This document shows, piece after piece, positions 28,119 through 36,857 of a DNA stretch of 64,000 nt. The stretch's first letter is position 1; each line of letters starts with the position of its first letter. Source of the stretch: Opitutia bacterium. Lineage in GTDB: Bacteria > Verrucomicrobiota > Verrucomicrobiia > Opitutales > Opitutaceae. The notes under the pieces are model-generated. The model was given only the letters and a program-made list of their open reading frames with translations, was not told where the DNA came from and did no database searches. The DNA lies in the NCBI GenBank assembly GCA_947472765.1, contig CANJCM010000012.1, positions 1 to 64,000 on the forward strand, given 5' to 3'. The translations under genes were made by a program, and so were the position numbers.

Positions 28119-28242
28119 AGGGAAAGTGGGAGTTAAGAGTTAGGAGTTAGGAGGTGGAAGAAGGATAGGCTGGCCGGGAGCCCGGAGCGAAAAGTGAGAG
28201 CTCACGTTTCTTAACTCTTAACTCCTAATTCTCACTTCTCCC
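28119..28242. repeat. Family G palindromic repeat
   Basis: GTGGGAGTTAAGAGTTAGGA on the left and TTAACTCTTAACTCCTAATT on the right form inverted arms with about 50 bp between. They sit exactly between the SDR stop and the epimerase start. The same arms are at 41956-42088. Confidence 0.75.
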
Positions 28243-29013
28243 TCACTGCTTGTCCGGGTTGCGGCCGAAGAGGGAGTACTGCTCGAGCTCGACCACGGAG
28301 CCGCTGATCGGGCGGGATTCGTCGCCGAGCCAGTAGATCGTGGCGGCAGCGACTTCCTCCGGACGGATCAACCGCCCGGACGGCGCGAAGACAGTCGGGA
28401 CCTTGTCGGGCCAGTCGGGCGGCATGCCGTGCTCGATTTGGTGGTGATACTCGCGCGTGGTCAGCACCCAGCCGACATTGAGGTGGTTGAAGCGGACCTG
28501 GTCGGTGCAGTGGGCGTTGGCGAGATTGCGCGTGAGAGTCTGCAGACCGCCCTTCGACAAACTGTAGGCAAGCAGCGAGGGCTGGCCGCTGTAGGCGTTG
28601 ATCGAGCCGATGTTCACGACCGAGCCCTGCGTGGCCTTGAGGTGCGGGAACGCGGCCTGAATGAGAAACAGCGGGGCGCGGAGGTTCACGGCCATCATGC
28701 GTTCGAAGAAATCGAGCCGGGCCGTGGCGAGGGTGTCGCGCGCGACGATGGCGGCGTTGTTCACGAGTCCATCGATCCGGCCGAACGCGCGCAGCGCCGC
28801 CGCGACGATTCGCTCCGGGGACGCAGGATCGAGCAGATCGTCGAGATGGAGAGCGGCGCGCGCTCCGAGTCGGGCGACGACCGCCTCGCCATCGGCGCGT
28901 TCGATGCCGTGCACGAGCACGCGGGCGCCTTCAGCCACGGCGCGGCCGGCGATAGCTTCGCCGATGCCCGACGTGCCGCCGGTGACGATGATGACTTTGT
29001 CCTGGAGTCGCAT
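28243..29013 (-). CDS. Short-chain dehydrogenase/reductase
   Basis: A 256-aa classical SDR. TGGTSGIG near 11-18 is the cofactor motif, NNAA near 84-87, catalytic S near 138 in NIGSINAYSG and YSLSK near 149-153. The C-terminus ends in VVELEQYSLFGRNPDK rather than the common VDGG. It oxidises or reduces a sugar or polyol hydroxyl with NAD(P). It is transcribed ahead of the sugar epimerase, implying a shared carbohydrate route. The ATG at 29013 is preferred; the longer frame contains repeat sequence. Confidence 0.88.
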   Translation of the reverse strand: MRLQDKVIIVTGGTSGIGEAIAGRAVAEGARVLVHGIERADGEAVVARLGARAALHLDDLLDPASPERIVAAALRAFGRIDGLVNNAAIVARDTLATARLDFFERMMAVNLRAPLFLIQAAFPHLKATQGSVVNIGSINAYSGQPSLLAYSLSKGGLQTLTRNLANAHCTDQVRFNHLNVGWVLTTREYHHQIEHGMPPDWPDKVPTVFAPSGRLIRPEEVAAATIYWLGDESRPISGSVVELEQYSLFGRNPDKQ

Positions 29014-29125
29014 GGGGTAAGAAGAGACGCGCGCCGGTGCGGCGACGCGGTGCGGGGCAGGCAAGCCCAGCGAGGGAGGCCGGACGAGCTGAAAGTCGTT
29101 TTGGGAGGAGGCGATGTCTTGAAGT

Positions 29126-29284
29126 GGCCGGTGGGGGCACCGGCCCTCCATTGGGCGGGGTTTCGGCATCGTTCTCATGCTCGGGCCCGGTCGCACGAGA
29201 GAACGCCTACAAGAACGAAGGAAGGACCGGTTGGGTACGATCGGGGCCAATCGAAAATCGAAAATCCAAAATTGGAAATCTCAG
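29126..29284. repeat. Hairpin and family H repeat in the 379-bp gap
   Basis: The gap 29014-29392 between divergent genes holds a hairpin GGCCGGTG-GGGG-CACCGGCC followed by CTCCA (29126-29150) and an AT-rich block AATCGAAAATCGAAAATCCA (29251-29284, family H). Nothing coding is seen. Promoters for both flanking genes must lie here. Confidence 0.6.
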
Positions 29285-29392
29285 GGGATTCACTCTTGGC
29301 AATACGAAGCACGCAGGATAACCGGATTCCCCGGTCAACGCGGACTCCCGCAGTCGACTCCCCCAACCCCTCGGAAACCCTCTCCCCGCATC

Positions 29393-30571
29393 ATGTCAAC
29401 GAGCCCCAACCGGCGCGATTTTTTGAAATTCCTGGCGGCCAGCCCGCTCGCCGGCCTCACCGGCGCGAAGGCCGCAGATGCGGTCATCGCCGCTCCGGGC
29501 GACGCGCTGAACGTCTTCGATTTTGAAAACGCCGCGCGGCAGATCCTCCCGCCCGCGCACTTCGGCTACATTGCCACCGGCGTCGACGCGGACGTAACGG
29601 TCCGTGCGAACCGCGAGGGAATGGAGAAGTTCTACATCCGCCCGCGCCGGCTCGTCGACACGTCGAAGACGGATCTCTCGGTCGAGCTTCTCGGCACGCG
29701 CTGGCCGACGCCAATCGCCCTTGCGCCGATCGGCAGCCAGCGCGCCTTTCATCCGGAGGGCGAAATCGCCGTGGCGAGGGCCGCCGGCGCGAAGAAGCAC
29801 CTGCAGATTCTGTCGACGCAGACCACCTCCTCGATCGAGGACATCAACGCCGCCTTTGGCAGCCCGATCTGGTTCCAACTCTACGCCTCGACCAACTGGA
29901 CGCTGTCGCGGGCCATGGTGAAGCGGGCTGAGGCCGCGGGGTGTCCCGCCCTCGTCTATACCGTCGACCAGATCAGCGGCAGCAATCGTGAGACGCTGAA
30001 GCGCTTTTCGGCCCAGGACTCACGCGACTGCCGAGTCTGCCATGACAACACCTCTCTTGAGACGCGCAACATCCGGCGGCCGATGTTCCAGGGCTTGGAC
30101 CAAACGAAGACAGCGTTTCAGCCACCGACGAACTGGGACTACGTGAAGCGGCTCCAGGACACGACCTCGATGAAGATCGTGATCAAGGGGATCGTCACCC
30201 GCGAGGATGCCGAACTCGCCGCGAAGCACGGCGTCGCCGCGGTCGTGTGCTCGAATCACGGTGGGCGGGCCGACGACATCGGCAGTTCGTCGATCGAATG
30301 CCTTCCTGAAATCGTCGCCGGCGTCGGCGGCAAGATCCCGGTGCTCGTCGACGGCGGTTTCCGGCGCGGCACAGACATCTTCAAGGCGCTGGCGCTGGGC
30401 GCGCACACCGTGCTGATTGGCCGGCCCTACGTCTGGGGCCTGAGTGCGTTCGGACAGGAAGGCGTCGCGGCGGTCCTCGAGATTCTCCGGCGCGAGTTGC
30501 AACTCGCGATGCGTTACGCCGGTACGCCGAAGATTGCTGACATCACGCCGGCGCATGTGGGGAAGCACTAG
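29393..30571 (+). CDS. Tat-exported FMN-dependent alpha-hydroxyacid dehydrogenase with CxxCH
   Basis: A 392-aa member of the glycolate oxidase/L-lactate dehydrogenase (flavocytochrome b2) family. A Tat leader (NRRDFLKFLAASPLAGL) is followed by the FMN barrel: LAPIGSQRAFHPEGE near 110-124, QLY near 172-174, K265 in KIVIKGI, catalytic H289 and R292 in SNHGGR, and VDGGFRRGTDIFKALALGA near 319-337. The variable loop carries DCRVCH, a CxxCH motif (C213, C216, H217) typical of covalent c-type haem attachment. That would fit a periplasmic enzyme passing electrons to the respiratory chain. Haem binding is not proven; a single loop may instead bind metal. Substrate is probably lactate or another 2-hydroxyacid. 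Confidence 0.88.
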   Translation: MSTSPNRRDFLKFLAASPLAGLTGAKAADAVIAAPGDALNVFDFENAARQILPPAHFGYIATGVDADVTVRANREGMEKFYIRPRRLVDTSKTDLSVELLGTRWPTPIALAPIGSQRAFHPEGEIAVARAAGAKKHLQILSTQTTSSIEDINAAFGSPIWFQLYASTNWTLSRAMVKRAEAAGCPALVYTVDQISGSNRETLKRFSAQDSRDCRVCHDNTSLETRNIRRPMFQGLDQTKTAFQPPTNWDYVKRLQDTTSMKIVIKGIVTREDAELAAKHGVAAVVCSNHGGRADDIGSSSIECLPEIVAGVGGKIPVLVDGGFRRGTDIFKALALGAHTVLIGRPYVWGLSAFGQEGVAAVLEILRRELQLAMRYAGTPKIADITPAHVGKH

Positions 30572-30868
30572 ATTTTCGATTTTGGATTGGAGAAAGTAAG
30601 CCGGCATGGCTCCGCGTTTCCCTGGCTTGTCATTCTGAGCGCAGCGAAAAACTCAGGCGAGCGGCCGGCGTCTCGCGCGTGGCTGCGAGCGTGAGCGAGT
30701 GGCGCGGGGACGTGGATTCGGGGGCGCGGTGGGCCAGAGATTCGGAGTTTAACCACCGAGTGCATGGAGTGCGCAGAGTGGCAGAACCGGACGGGCGCGC
30801 GCGAGGCGCGCCCCTACGATGGGGTTCGAAATGGTGGGGAGGCCCGGCGGCGAGCGCCGGCCCTACAA
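30570..30868. repeat. Mixed repeats in the 321-bp gap
   Basis: The gap 30572-30892 between convergent genes holds family H (30570-30597), a family D unit TTGTCATTCTGAGCGCAGCG (30627-30648), a family A hairpin in reverse orientation (30793-30817) and an F-type hairpin GGCGGCGAGCGCCGGCCCTA (30845-30868). No gene is supported. Confidence 0.65.
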
Positions 30869-30892
30869 TTGCGCGGCCCGACAACGCGGGCC

Positions 30893-31870
30893 TCAGGCGC
30901 CGATGAAATCGTTCGTGAAGAACGCGTCGGCAGGGCGGTCGGTCTTGAGGCCGCCGTGCTGCTTGAGCACGTCGAGGGTCTGCTGAAGCGCGGCGGGCTC
31001 GATGCGTCCGGTCGGCTTCGCGCCGGTGGCGAGGCCCTGAAACACCTCGAGGCTGTTCGCGAGGAGCTCCGCGTTGAGCGGGGTCTCAGCGATTTTCACC
31101 AGCGCCTGCACCGCCGCCTTCGGATCCTCGAGCGCAGCGATCCAGGAACGCTGCGTCGCCGTGACCATCCGGCGCACGAGGTCGGGCTTTTCTCGAATCG
31201 TGTCCTGGTGCGTGATCAGGGCAGAGCCGAGCGTGGGCACGCCGAGATCCGCAAACGTCACCGCCACCGCAGGGAAGCCGGCTTTGCGCAACGTCACCGG
31301 CTGATCCGAAATCCCGCAGAACGCCGCGTCGACCCGGCCCGTGCGCAGCGCCGCGACCGCCGCCGTGCCGTCGAGGTAAACGAGCTCCACGTCCGATGCC
31401 TTCATGCCGTTCGCTGCCAGCACCGCGGGCCAGATCTGCGTGTTACCGTCGCCGGGCGTGGCCGAAACCTTCTTCCCGATGAGATCGCGCGCCGAGCGGA
31501 TCACGAGCCGGTCCTTCAAGGTGACGACGCCGAGGTTGCACTTCGTCATCATCATGACGGCTTTCACCGGCACGCCCTGCGAGGCGACGACGAGGAGCGC
31601 GGAGGTGTCGGCCCAGACGAAGGTGTCGAGCTTGGCGCCCGCCTGTCGGATGGTGGCGCCGGATCCCTTGCCCTGCCCGACGGTCAGGTCGATGCCGACA
31701 TCTTTGTAATAGCCGCGTTCGCGGCCGAGGACGACTGGCGCGTAGTTGCCGACCCAGGACCAGTTGAAACGAATGGAGACGGCATCCGGAGCGGCAGCGG
31801 CCGCCCGCGCTGCGAGAGGCCAGCCGAGTCCGGCAACGATTCCGGCTTTGAGAAAGTCGCGTCTTTGCAT
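30893..31870 (-). CDS. NMT1/THI5-like ABC substrate-binding protein, copy 2
   Basis: A 325-aa exported binding protein with a Tat-type leader (QRRDFLKAGIVAGLG). It belongs to the SsuA/THI5-like NMT1 group: FNWSWVGNYAPVVLGRERGY near 36-55, GKGSGATIRQAG near 67-78 and ISDQPVTL near 188-195. It is the last gene of the LacI-linked operon and a close paralogue of the gene just upstream; about two thirds of residues match by eye, including the ATPGDGNTQ and GRVDA segments. Two binding proteins sharing one permease may widen substrate range. Ligands of this group include sulfonates, pyrimidines and aromatic acids; none can be assigned. Confidence 0.88.
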   Translation of the reverse strand: MQRRDFLKAGIVAGLGWPLAARAAAAAPDAVSIRFNWSWVGNYAPVVLGRERGYYKDVGIDLTVGQGKGSGATIRQAGAKLDTFVWADTSALLVVASQGVPVKAVMMMTKCNLGVVTLKDRLVIRSARDLIGKKVSATPGDGNTQIWPAVLAANGMKASDVELVYLDGTAAVAALRTGRVDAAFCGISDQPVTLRKAGFPAVAVTFADLGVPTLGSALITHQDTIREKPDLVRRMVTATQRSWIAALEDPKAAVQALVKIAETPLNAELLANSLEVFQGLATGAKPTGRIEPAALQQTLDVLKQHGGLKTDRPADAFFTNDFIGA

Positions 31871-31891
31871 GGGGTAAAATCGAGGGCGCAC

Positions 31892-32887
31892 TCAGGCCGG
31901 CGCACCGGCGAACTCATTCGTGTAGAAGGCTGACGCCGGCAGATCCGTTTTCACGCCACCGTGCTGCTTCAGCACCTCGAGCGTCTGCTGCATCGCGGCC
32001 GGTTCGATGAAGCCGATGGGATTGGCCCGCGTGGAGAGCCCCTGGAAGACCTCGAGTCCGCCGCGCAGCACCGCCGGATTCACCGGGGTCTCGGCATAAC
32101 GCACGAGCGCGTCGACCGCGGCACCCGGGTCCTGCAACGCCGCCTGCCACGAACGCTGGGTGGCGGCGACGACCCGCCGCACGAGGGAAGGGTTGTCGCG
32201 GATCGTGTCGACGTGGGTGAACACGCCCTGGCCGAGCGTCGGGACGCCCATCTCGGCGAAGGTGAGAAATTTCGCCTTCAGACCCGCGGTCCGGAGTGTG
32301 ACCGGCTGATCGGACACGCCGCAGAACGAGGCATCGACCCGGCCGGCCCGCAGCGCGGCGAGGGCGGCGTTGGAGTCGAGGAAGACGAGTTCGATCGCCG
32401 AAGGTTTGATCCCGTTCGCCGCCAGCACGGCGGGCCAGAGCTGCGTGTTGCCGTCGCCGGGCGTGGCCGAAACCTTCTTCCCAATCAGATCGTGAACCGT
32501 GCGGATGTTCGTCCGATCCTCGAGCCACTGCACGCCGAGGTTGCTCTTCGCCATCACCATCACGGCGCGCACCGGGATGCCTTGGGCCGCGGCCACGACG
32601 AGGGCGGAGGTGTCGGCCCAGACGAAATGATCGTTCTTCGCGCCGAGTTGCCGGACCGTGGCACCGGAGCCCTTCCCTTGCCCTACTGTGAGATCGATGC
32701 CGGCGTCTCGGTAGAAACCACGTTCGCGACCACCGACCACGGGGGCGCAACCACCGACCCAGAACCAGTTGAAACGCAGCGAGACCTTCTCGAGCGGCGC
32801 GGGAATCTTCGCCCCGGCCGCCCGCAGGCGGACTCCGCCGGCCAGCGCCGCGACCGCTCCGGCAGAAATGAACGTTCGGCGATTCAT
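31892..32887 (-). CDS. NMT1/THI5-like ABC substrate-binding protein, copy 1
   Basis: A 331-aa exported binding protein, leader NRRTFISAGAVAALAGG (twin Arg). It has the same fold and motifs as copy 2: FNWFWVGGCAPVVGGRERGF near 40-59, GKGSGATVRQLG, ATPGDGNTQLWPAVLAANGIKP. Differences concentrate near the probable ligand pocket (GGCAP against GNYAP) and around residues 130-145, which suggests diverged specificity after tandem duplication. It lies 23 bp downstream of the ATPase gene and 21 bp upstream of copy 2. Confidence 0.88.
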   Translation of the reverse strand: MNRRTFISAGAVAALAGGVRLRAAGAKIPAPLEKVSLRFNWFWVGGCAPVVGGRERGFYRDAGIDLTVGQGKGSGATVRQLGAKNDHFVWADTSALVVAAAQGIPVRAVMVMAKSNLGVQWLEDRTNIRTVHDLIGKKVSATPGDGNTQLWPAVLAANGIKPSAIELVFLDSNAALAALRAGRVDASFCGVSDQPVTLRTAGLKAKFLTFAEMGVPTLGQGVFTHVDTIRDNPSLVRRVVAATQRSWQAALQDPGAAVDALVRYAETPVNPAVLRGGLEVFQGLSTRANPIGFIEPAAMQQTLEVLKQHGGVKTDLPASAFYTNEFAGAPA

Positions 32888-32910
32888 GGTCGGGGTAAAC
32901 CGGTGGCAGG

Positions 32911-33720
32911 CTAGTACTGAATGATGCCGCGCGCCATAAAACGTTCCGTGATGGCGTCGCAGTATTCGGCGAAGCGCTTGCTGGCAACGACCGCCTTGTC
33001 GCGCGGCCGGGGCAAATCGATCGTCAGCACCTCGTCGATCTGCCCCGGACGCGGCGACATGATCGCAACGCGGTCCGAAAGCGCGACGGCCTCGGCGATA
33101 CTGTGCGTGATGAAGAGCACGGTCTGCCGCCGCTGCAGCCAGAGTTTTTCCAAATCGATCTGCATCTGCACCCGGGTCAGGGCATCGAGCGCACCGAACG
33201 GCTCGTCGAAGAGCAGCAGCGAAGGATCGTGGACCAGCGCGCGGCAGATCGCGGCGCGCTGCCGCATGCCGCCCGAGAGTTCGTGTGGATACTTCGCCGC
33301 GAATTCCTCCAGCCCCGTCCGCCGCAGAAGTTCCCGGGCCCGCACTTCGAGCGGACCGAGCGGCAGCCGGCGAATCTCACCCTGAAGCATGATGTTCCCG
33401 AGAATGGTCCGCCAGTCGTAGAGGCCGTGCTCCTGGAAAACGATGCCGACATCGGTCACGGGCTCCGTCACCCGCTGGCCGTCGATCGCGATTTCGCCGG
33501 ATGTGGGGGCCTCGAGGCCGGCGACGAGCAGCAGGAACGTACTCTTCCCGCATCCGCTCGGCCCGAGCATCGAGAGGAACTCGCCGGCGCGAATGCCGAA
33601 GGACACCTCGCGGAGGGCGACGACCTCGCCATCGTGGGCCGGATAAATCTTCCCGACCTTCGACGCCGTGATGTGCATCGCGGCAGCCGGCACCGCGGCC
33701 TCGGGGGCGGGATTCGTCAT
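32911..33720 (-). CDS. ABC transporter ATP-binding protein (SsuB/TauB type)
   Basis: A 269-aa single-domain ATPase. Walker A is GPSGCGKST near 48-56, Q-loop FQEHGLYDW near 93-101, signature LSGGMRQRAA near 145-154, Walker B LLLFDEPFGALD near 165-176 and the switch His in ITHSIAEA. The Q-loop region and VTDVGIVFQE place it with nitrate, sulfonate and taurine importers. It starts 5 bp after the permease stop; a 14-residue longer start would overlap that gene. Confidence 0.92.
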   Translation of the reverse strand: MTNPAPEAAVPAAAMHITASKVGKIYPAHDGEVVALREVSFGIRAGEFLSMLGPSGCGKSTFLLLVAGLEAPTSGEIAIDGQRVTEPVTDVGIVFQEHGLYDWRTILGNIMLQGEIRRLPLGPLEVRARELLRRTGLEEFAAKYPHELSGGMRQRAAICRALVHDPSLLLFDEPFGALDALTRVQMQIDLEKLWLQRRQTVLFITHSIAEAVALSDRVAIMSPRPGQIDEVLTIDLPRPRDKAVVASKRFAEYCDAITERFMARGIIQY

Positions 33721-33725
33721 GGCGA

Positions 33726-34502
33726 TCAGAGGGCCGGGTTGAGCCGCTGCGAGACGTGCCACCCGGTCGTCAGCCGTTCGACGCCCTCGACGGCAAAATA
33801 GAGCACGATGCCCATGAGCGTGAGCAGCAGCATGCCGGCGAACGAGAGCGGTGTGTTCATCTCACCGTTGGCGACGAGCACGAGGTAACCGAGCCCGCGC
33901 TGGGACGCGATAAACTCGCCGACGATCGCCCCGATGGCGGAGGACGCCATGGCGAGTTTCAAGCCGGCGAAGATGTTCGGCAGCGCCTGCGGCAGCCGGA
34001 CCTTGAAGAAGAGCGTGGCACCTTTCGCGCCCATCGATCGCGCGACGCGGACCTGCTCGGGGCGAATCGAGGTGAAGCCCACCACCGACTGCAGCACGAC
34101 CGCGAAGAACGAGAGCAGGAACGCAATCAGGACCTTTGGCAGAAAGCCGAAGCCGAGCCAGATCACGAACAGCGGGGCCAGCGCGATCTTTGGCACCAGT
34201 TGCGAGAAAACCAGCATCGGGTACACGGTGCGGCGAAAAAGCGGGGAGAAGGCCACGGCGAGGGCCAGGGGAATCCCGATGATCGCGGAGAGCGCGAAGC
34301 CGGCGAGAATGATGCCGAGGGTCGACGAGGCGTGCCGCATCAACATGGGACCGTGCGTCCAGATTTCCTGAAAGATCCGGCTCGGCGGCGGAAGCAGGAA
34401 GACGGAGACGTTCGTCACCCGCACGCCGATTTCCCAAACCGCGAAGAGCAGCGAAATCCCGATGACCGGGCTGAGCGCGCTTTTCCAGAGCTGGGATTTC
34501 AT
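33726..34502 (-). CDS. ABC transporter permease (SsuC/TauC type)
   Basis: A 258-aa inner-membrane protein with about six hydrophobic segments and the coupling motif VRVARSMGAKGATLFFKVRLPQ (shown here as VARSMGAKG near 153-161). It begins with a 4-bp ATGA overlap on the Gfo/Idh dehydrogenase stop, tying transport to catabolism in one operon. Confidence 0.92.
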   Translation of the reverse strand: MKSQLWKSALSPVIGISLLFAVWEIGVRVTNVSVFLLPPPSRIFQEIWTHGPMLMRHASSTLGIILAGFALSAIIGIPLALAVAFSPLFRRTVYPMLVFSQLVPKIALAPLFVIWLGFGFLPKVLIAFLLSFFAVVLQSVVGFTSIRPEQVRVARSMGAKGATLFFKVRLPQALPNIFAGLKLAMASSAIGAIVGEFIASQRGLGYLVLVANGEMNTPLSFAGMLLLTLMGIVLYFAVEGVERLTTGWHVSQRLNPAL

Positions 34503-35608
34503 GGCGCAACGGCGGCCGGCGCCCGTGGCGTCCAGCCGTGGTAGCGGGGATGGTCCGGGCCAATCGGCAGTGACACCATCGTGCCGTTTTCGCCCGACTC
34601 ATACAGCGCGGTGATCAATTCGAGCGAGGCCCGCGCATCGGCGATGGTCACGGCAAACGGCTCGCCCGTGGCGAGCGCACGATGAAATTGTTCGTACTGG
34701 CCGGCGAACCAGGAGCGACCGGGCGCGACCTCGGCGAGTCGCGCATTGACCAGCGCCGCAATCTGCGGGGTCCGCGGCAGGATTTCCCACGGATCATCAG
34801 CCGGCCGGCTCTCGCCGTCGTGATCGCAGAGCTTCTGGAAAGTCACGTGCTCGAAGCAGAGCCGGAGTCGGGTCACCTGCCGCACCGACCCCAGCGTGGC
34901 TGTGAGCGAAGCCAGGGAACCGTCGCGGAACTGCAGGCTGGCCACCGCGCAGTCCTCGACCTCGATCGGGTTCACCCGGGTCGTCTTCAGGGCGGCGACC
35001 GTCGCGACTGAACCGACAAGCCAGGTAAGGATGTCATGGATGTGAATCGCCTGCGTCACGAGCACGCCGCCGAGTTCCGTCGCAAACTTCCCGCGCCACG
35101 CCTCGCGATAGTAATCCGCCCCGCGCCAGCGGGCCGTCTCGACCGAGGAAACGTAGTGCCGACCCACGATGCCGGAGCGAATCAGGTGCCGCACCTTGGC
35201 GAGCCCGGGACCGAAGCGATATTGGAAGACCGGCATCACCCGACCCTTCGAGCGCTTCTCCGCCGCCTCGACCGAGTCGACCTCGGCCAGCGAGCGCACA
35301 AATGGCTTTTCACAGACGACGTGTTTGTTGGCGGCCAACGCCTGCAGCACCATCGCGTGGTGCACCGCCGGCGGCGTGCAAATCACGACAACATCGATCT
35401 CCGGCCGCGCGCACACCGCCGCGTAGTCGGCCAGCCGAACCGGAATCCCGTACTTCGTGCCAAACTCCTCGGCGCGCGCGGCGCTGGTGTCGCAGCAGAC
35501 CGCGAGCGTAAACAGTTCCGGCAACAGTTTCAGATCAGCGGCGTGCCAGCCGCCGGCCCAGCCGCATCCGACGAGAGCGACTTGCAGCGGTGCAGTGGTG
35601 GGTTTCAT
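34499..35608 (-). CDS. Gfo/Idh/MocA family oxidoreductase
   Basis: A 369-aa NAD(P)-dependent dehydrogenase. Rossmann strand VALVGCGWAGGWHAADL near 10-26, IDVVVICTPPAVHHAMV near 71-87 and the catalytic motif CEKPF near 99-103 (Lys of EKP). The C-terminal sheet domain contains GGVLVTQAIHIHDILTWL, equivalent to the GGxxxDxGxH substrate region, with QAIHIHD here. There is no leader, so it is cytoplasmic. It probably oxidises or reduces a hydroxyl or keto group on the imported compound or its product. ATG at 35608 chosen; the longer frame would invade the CoA-transferase gene. Confidence 0.87.
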   Translation of the reverse strand: MKPTTAPLQVALVGCGWAGGWHAADLKLLPELFTLAVCCDTSAARAEEFGTKYGIPVRLADYAAVCARPEIDVVVICTPPAVHHAMVLQALAANKHVVCEKPFVRSLAEVDSVEAAEKRSKGRVMPVFQYRFGPGLAKVRHLIRSGIVGRHYVSSVETARWRGADYYREAWRGKFATELGGVLVTQAIHIHDILTWLVGSVATVAALKTTRVNPIEVEDCAVASLQFRDGSLASLTATLGSVRQVTRLRLCFEHVTFQKLCDHDGESRPADDPWEILPRTPQIAALVNARLAEVAPGRSWFAGQYEQFHRALATGEPFAVTIADARASLELITALYESGENGTMVSLPIGPDHPRYHGWTPRAPAAVAP

Positions 35609-35621
35609 CGGTTGACCGTTC

Positions 35622-36836
35622 TCAGGCCTTCGCCGGAGCGGGTTGCGCGGCCGCCGCCTTCGGGGCCCCGACGATGTTGCGCGCGAGCAGGTCATCGACC
35701 TGCGCGGCGGTATAACCGTGTTCGAGGAGGACCTCGCGGGTGTGTTCGCCGATCGAGAGCCCCTTGATTCGCAACGGCGGCGTCTGGCCGTCGTAGCGGA
35801 TGGGATGGTTCACGAGCACGACCTTCCGGCCGTTGATGTCTTCCTCGCGGAAAACCCCGGCGGCCTTCGCCTGCGGATCCTCGGCCACTTCGTCGAAATC
35901 GTTCACCTTGCCATACCAGATCGCGAGCCGGTCGAAGGCCGCGGTCACGTCGGCGTATTTCCTCGGCCGCACCACCTCGGCGAACACCGCGGCGATGCGG
36001 TCGCGATCACGATATGGATGCAGGTCCTGCAGCGCGCGCAGCTCCGGGCTGTCGAGCGCCTCGGCAAGTTTCGCGACGGGATTCGTGGAGACGGCAATCT
36101 CGGCGTCGGCGAGCGTGTAGACGCCGTAGGGAGCGTGGTGGTACCACGTCGCGAGATGCGGGTCGCGGGTCATCGTCTTTGCGCCCGGACGGACCGACAT
36201 GTACACCGTCAGCGGTTCGGTCTGCAGATCGAAGCCGGCGGTGAAAAGCGAACTCTCGACTCGACCGCCCTTGCCGGTGGTCAGTTTGCGGACGTAGGCC
36301 GCGACGATGCCCATGGCGAGCAATGCGCCGGCGTGCTGGTCAATGATGGCCGAGCCGACGGCCTTGGCCTGGCCATGCTGGTGGCCGGTCGCGCTCATCA
36401 ATCCGGTGCGGGCCTGGATGATCAGGTCCTGTGACTCGCGGGCGAGCATCGGCCCGACGCTCCCCCAGCCCGTGCCGCTGGCAAAAATGATCTCCGGGTT
36501 CCGCTTCTTGAGATCCTCGAAGCCGAGGCCGAGACGCTCCATCACACCGTGGCGGAAGTTTTCCACGACGACGTCGGCCTTCTCGACCAGCGAAAGGACG
36601 ACCTCGCGGCCCTCGGGGGATTTAAGATCGACGGCGAACAGCCGCTTGTTGCGGAACGCCGAAAGATAGAGGCCGCTGGCCCCGCCCATGTCGGCGCCGG
36701 CCCAGCGCCGGGAGCGCTCACCGGCGAGCGGTTCGATCTTGATGATGTTGGCGCCCATGTCGCCGAGGTACTGCGTGCACGCAGGCCCCTGGAGCACGTG
36801 GCAGAAACTCACCACCTTCATTTGATTCAGCAGCAT
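35622..36836 (-). CDS. CaiB/BaiF family (class III) CoA-transferase
   Basis: A 404-aa family III CoA-transferase, which moves CoA from an acyl-CoA donor to a free carboxylate. Motifs are FCHVLQGPACTQYLGDMGA near 11-29, IIKIEP, FRNKRLFAVDLKS near 62-74, VVVENFRHGVMERLG near 90-104 and a probable nucleophilic Asp in AIIDQHAGALL near 164-174. Full length for the family, with an Ala/Pro/Lys tail. It lies 21 bp after the enoyl-CoA hydratase gene, an arrangement also seen in carnitine-type caiB/caiD units. Acceptor substrate unknown. Confidence 0.9.
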   Translation of the reverse strand: MLLNQMKVVSFCHVLQGPACTQYLGDMGANIIKIEPLAGERSRRWAGADMGGASGLYLSAFRNKRLFAVDLKSPEGREVVLSLVEKADVVVENFRHGVMERLGLGFEDLKKRNPEIIFASGTGWGSVGPMLARESQDLIIQARTGLMSATGHQHGQAKAVGSAIIDQHAGALLAMGIVAAYVRKLTTGKGGRVESSLFTAGFDLQTEPLTVYMSVRPGAKTMTRDPHLATWYHHAPYGVYTLADAEIAVSTNPVAKLAEALDSPELRALQDLHPYRDRDRIAAVFAEVVRPRKYADVTAAFDRLAIWYGKVNDFDEVAEDPQAKAAGVFREEDINGRKVVLVNHPIRYDGQTPPLRIKGLSIGEHTREVLLEHGYTAAQVDDLLARNIVGAPKAAAAQPAPAKA

Positions 36837-36857
36837 GGAGAAAAAGGGACGGAGAAC

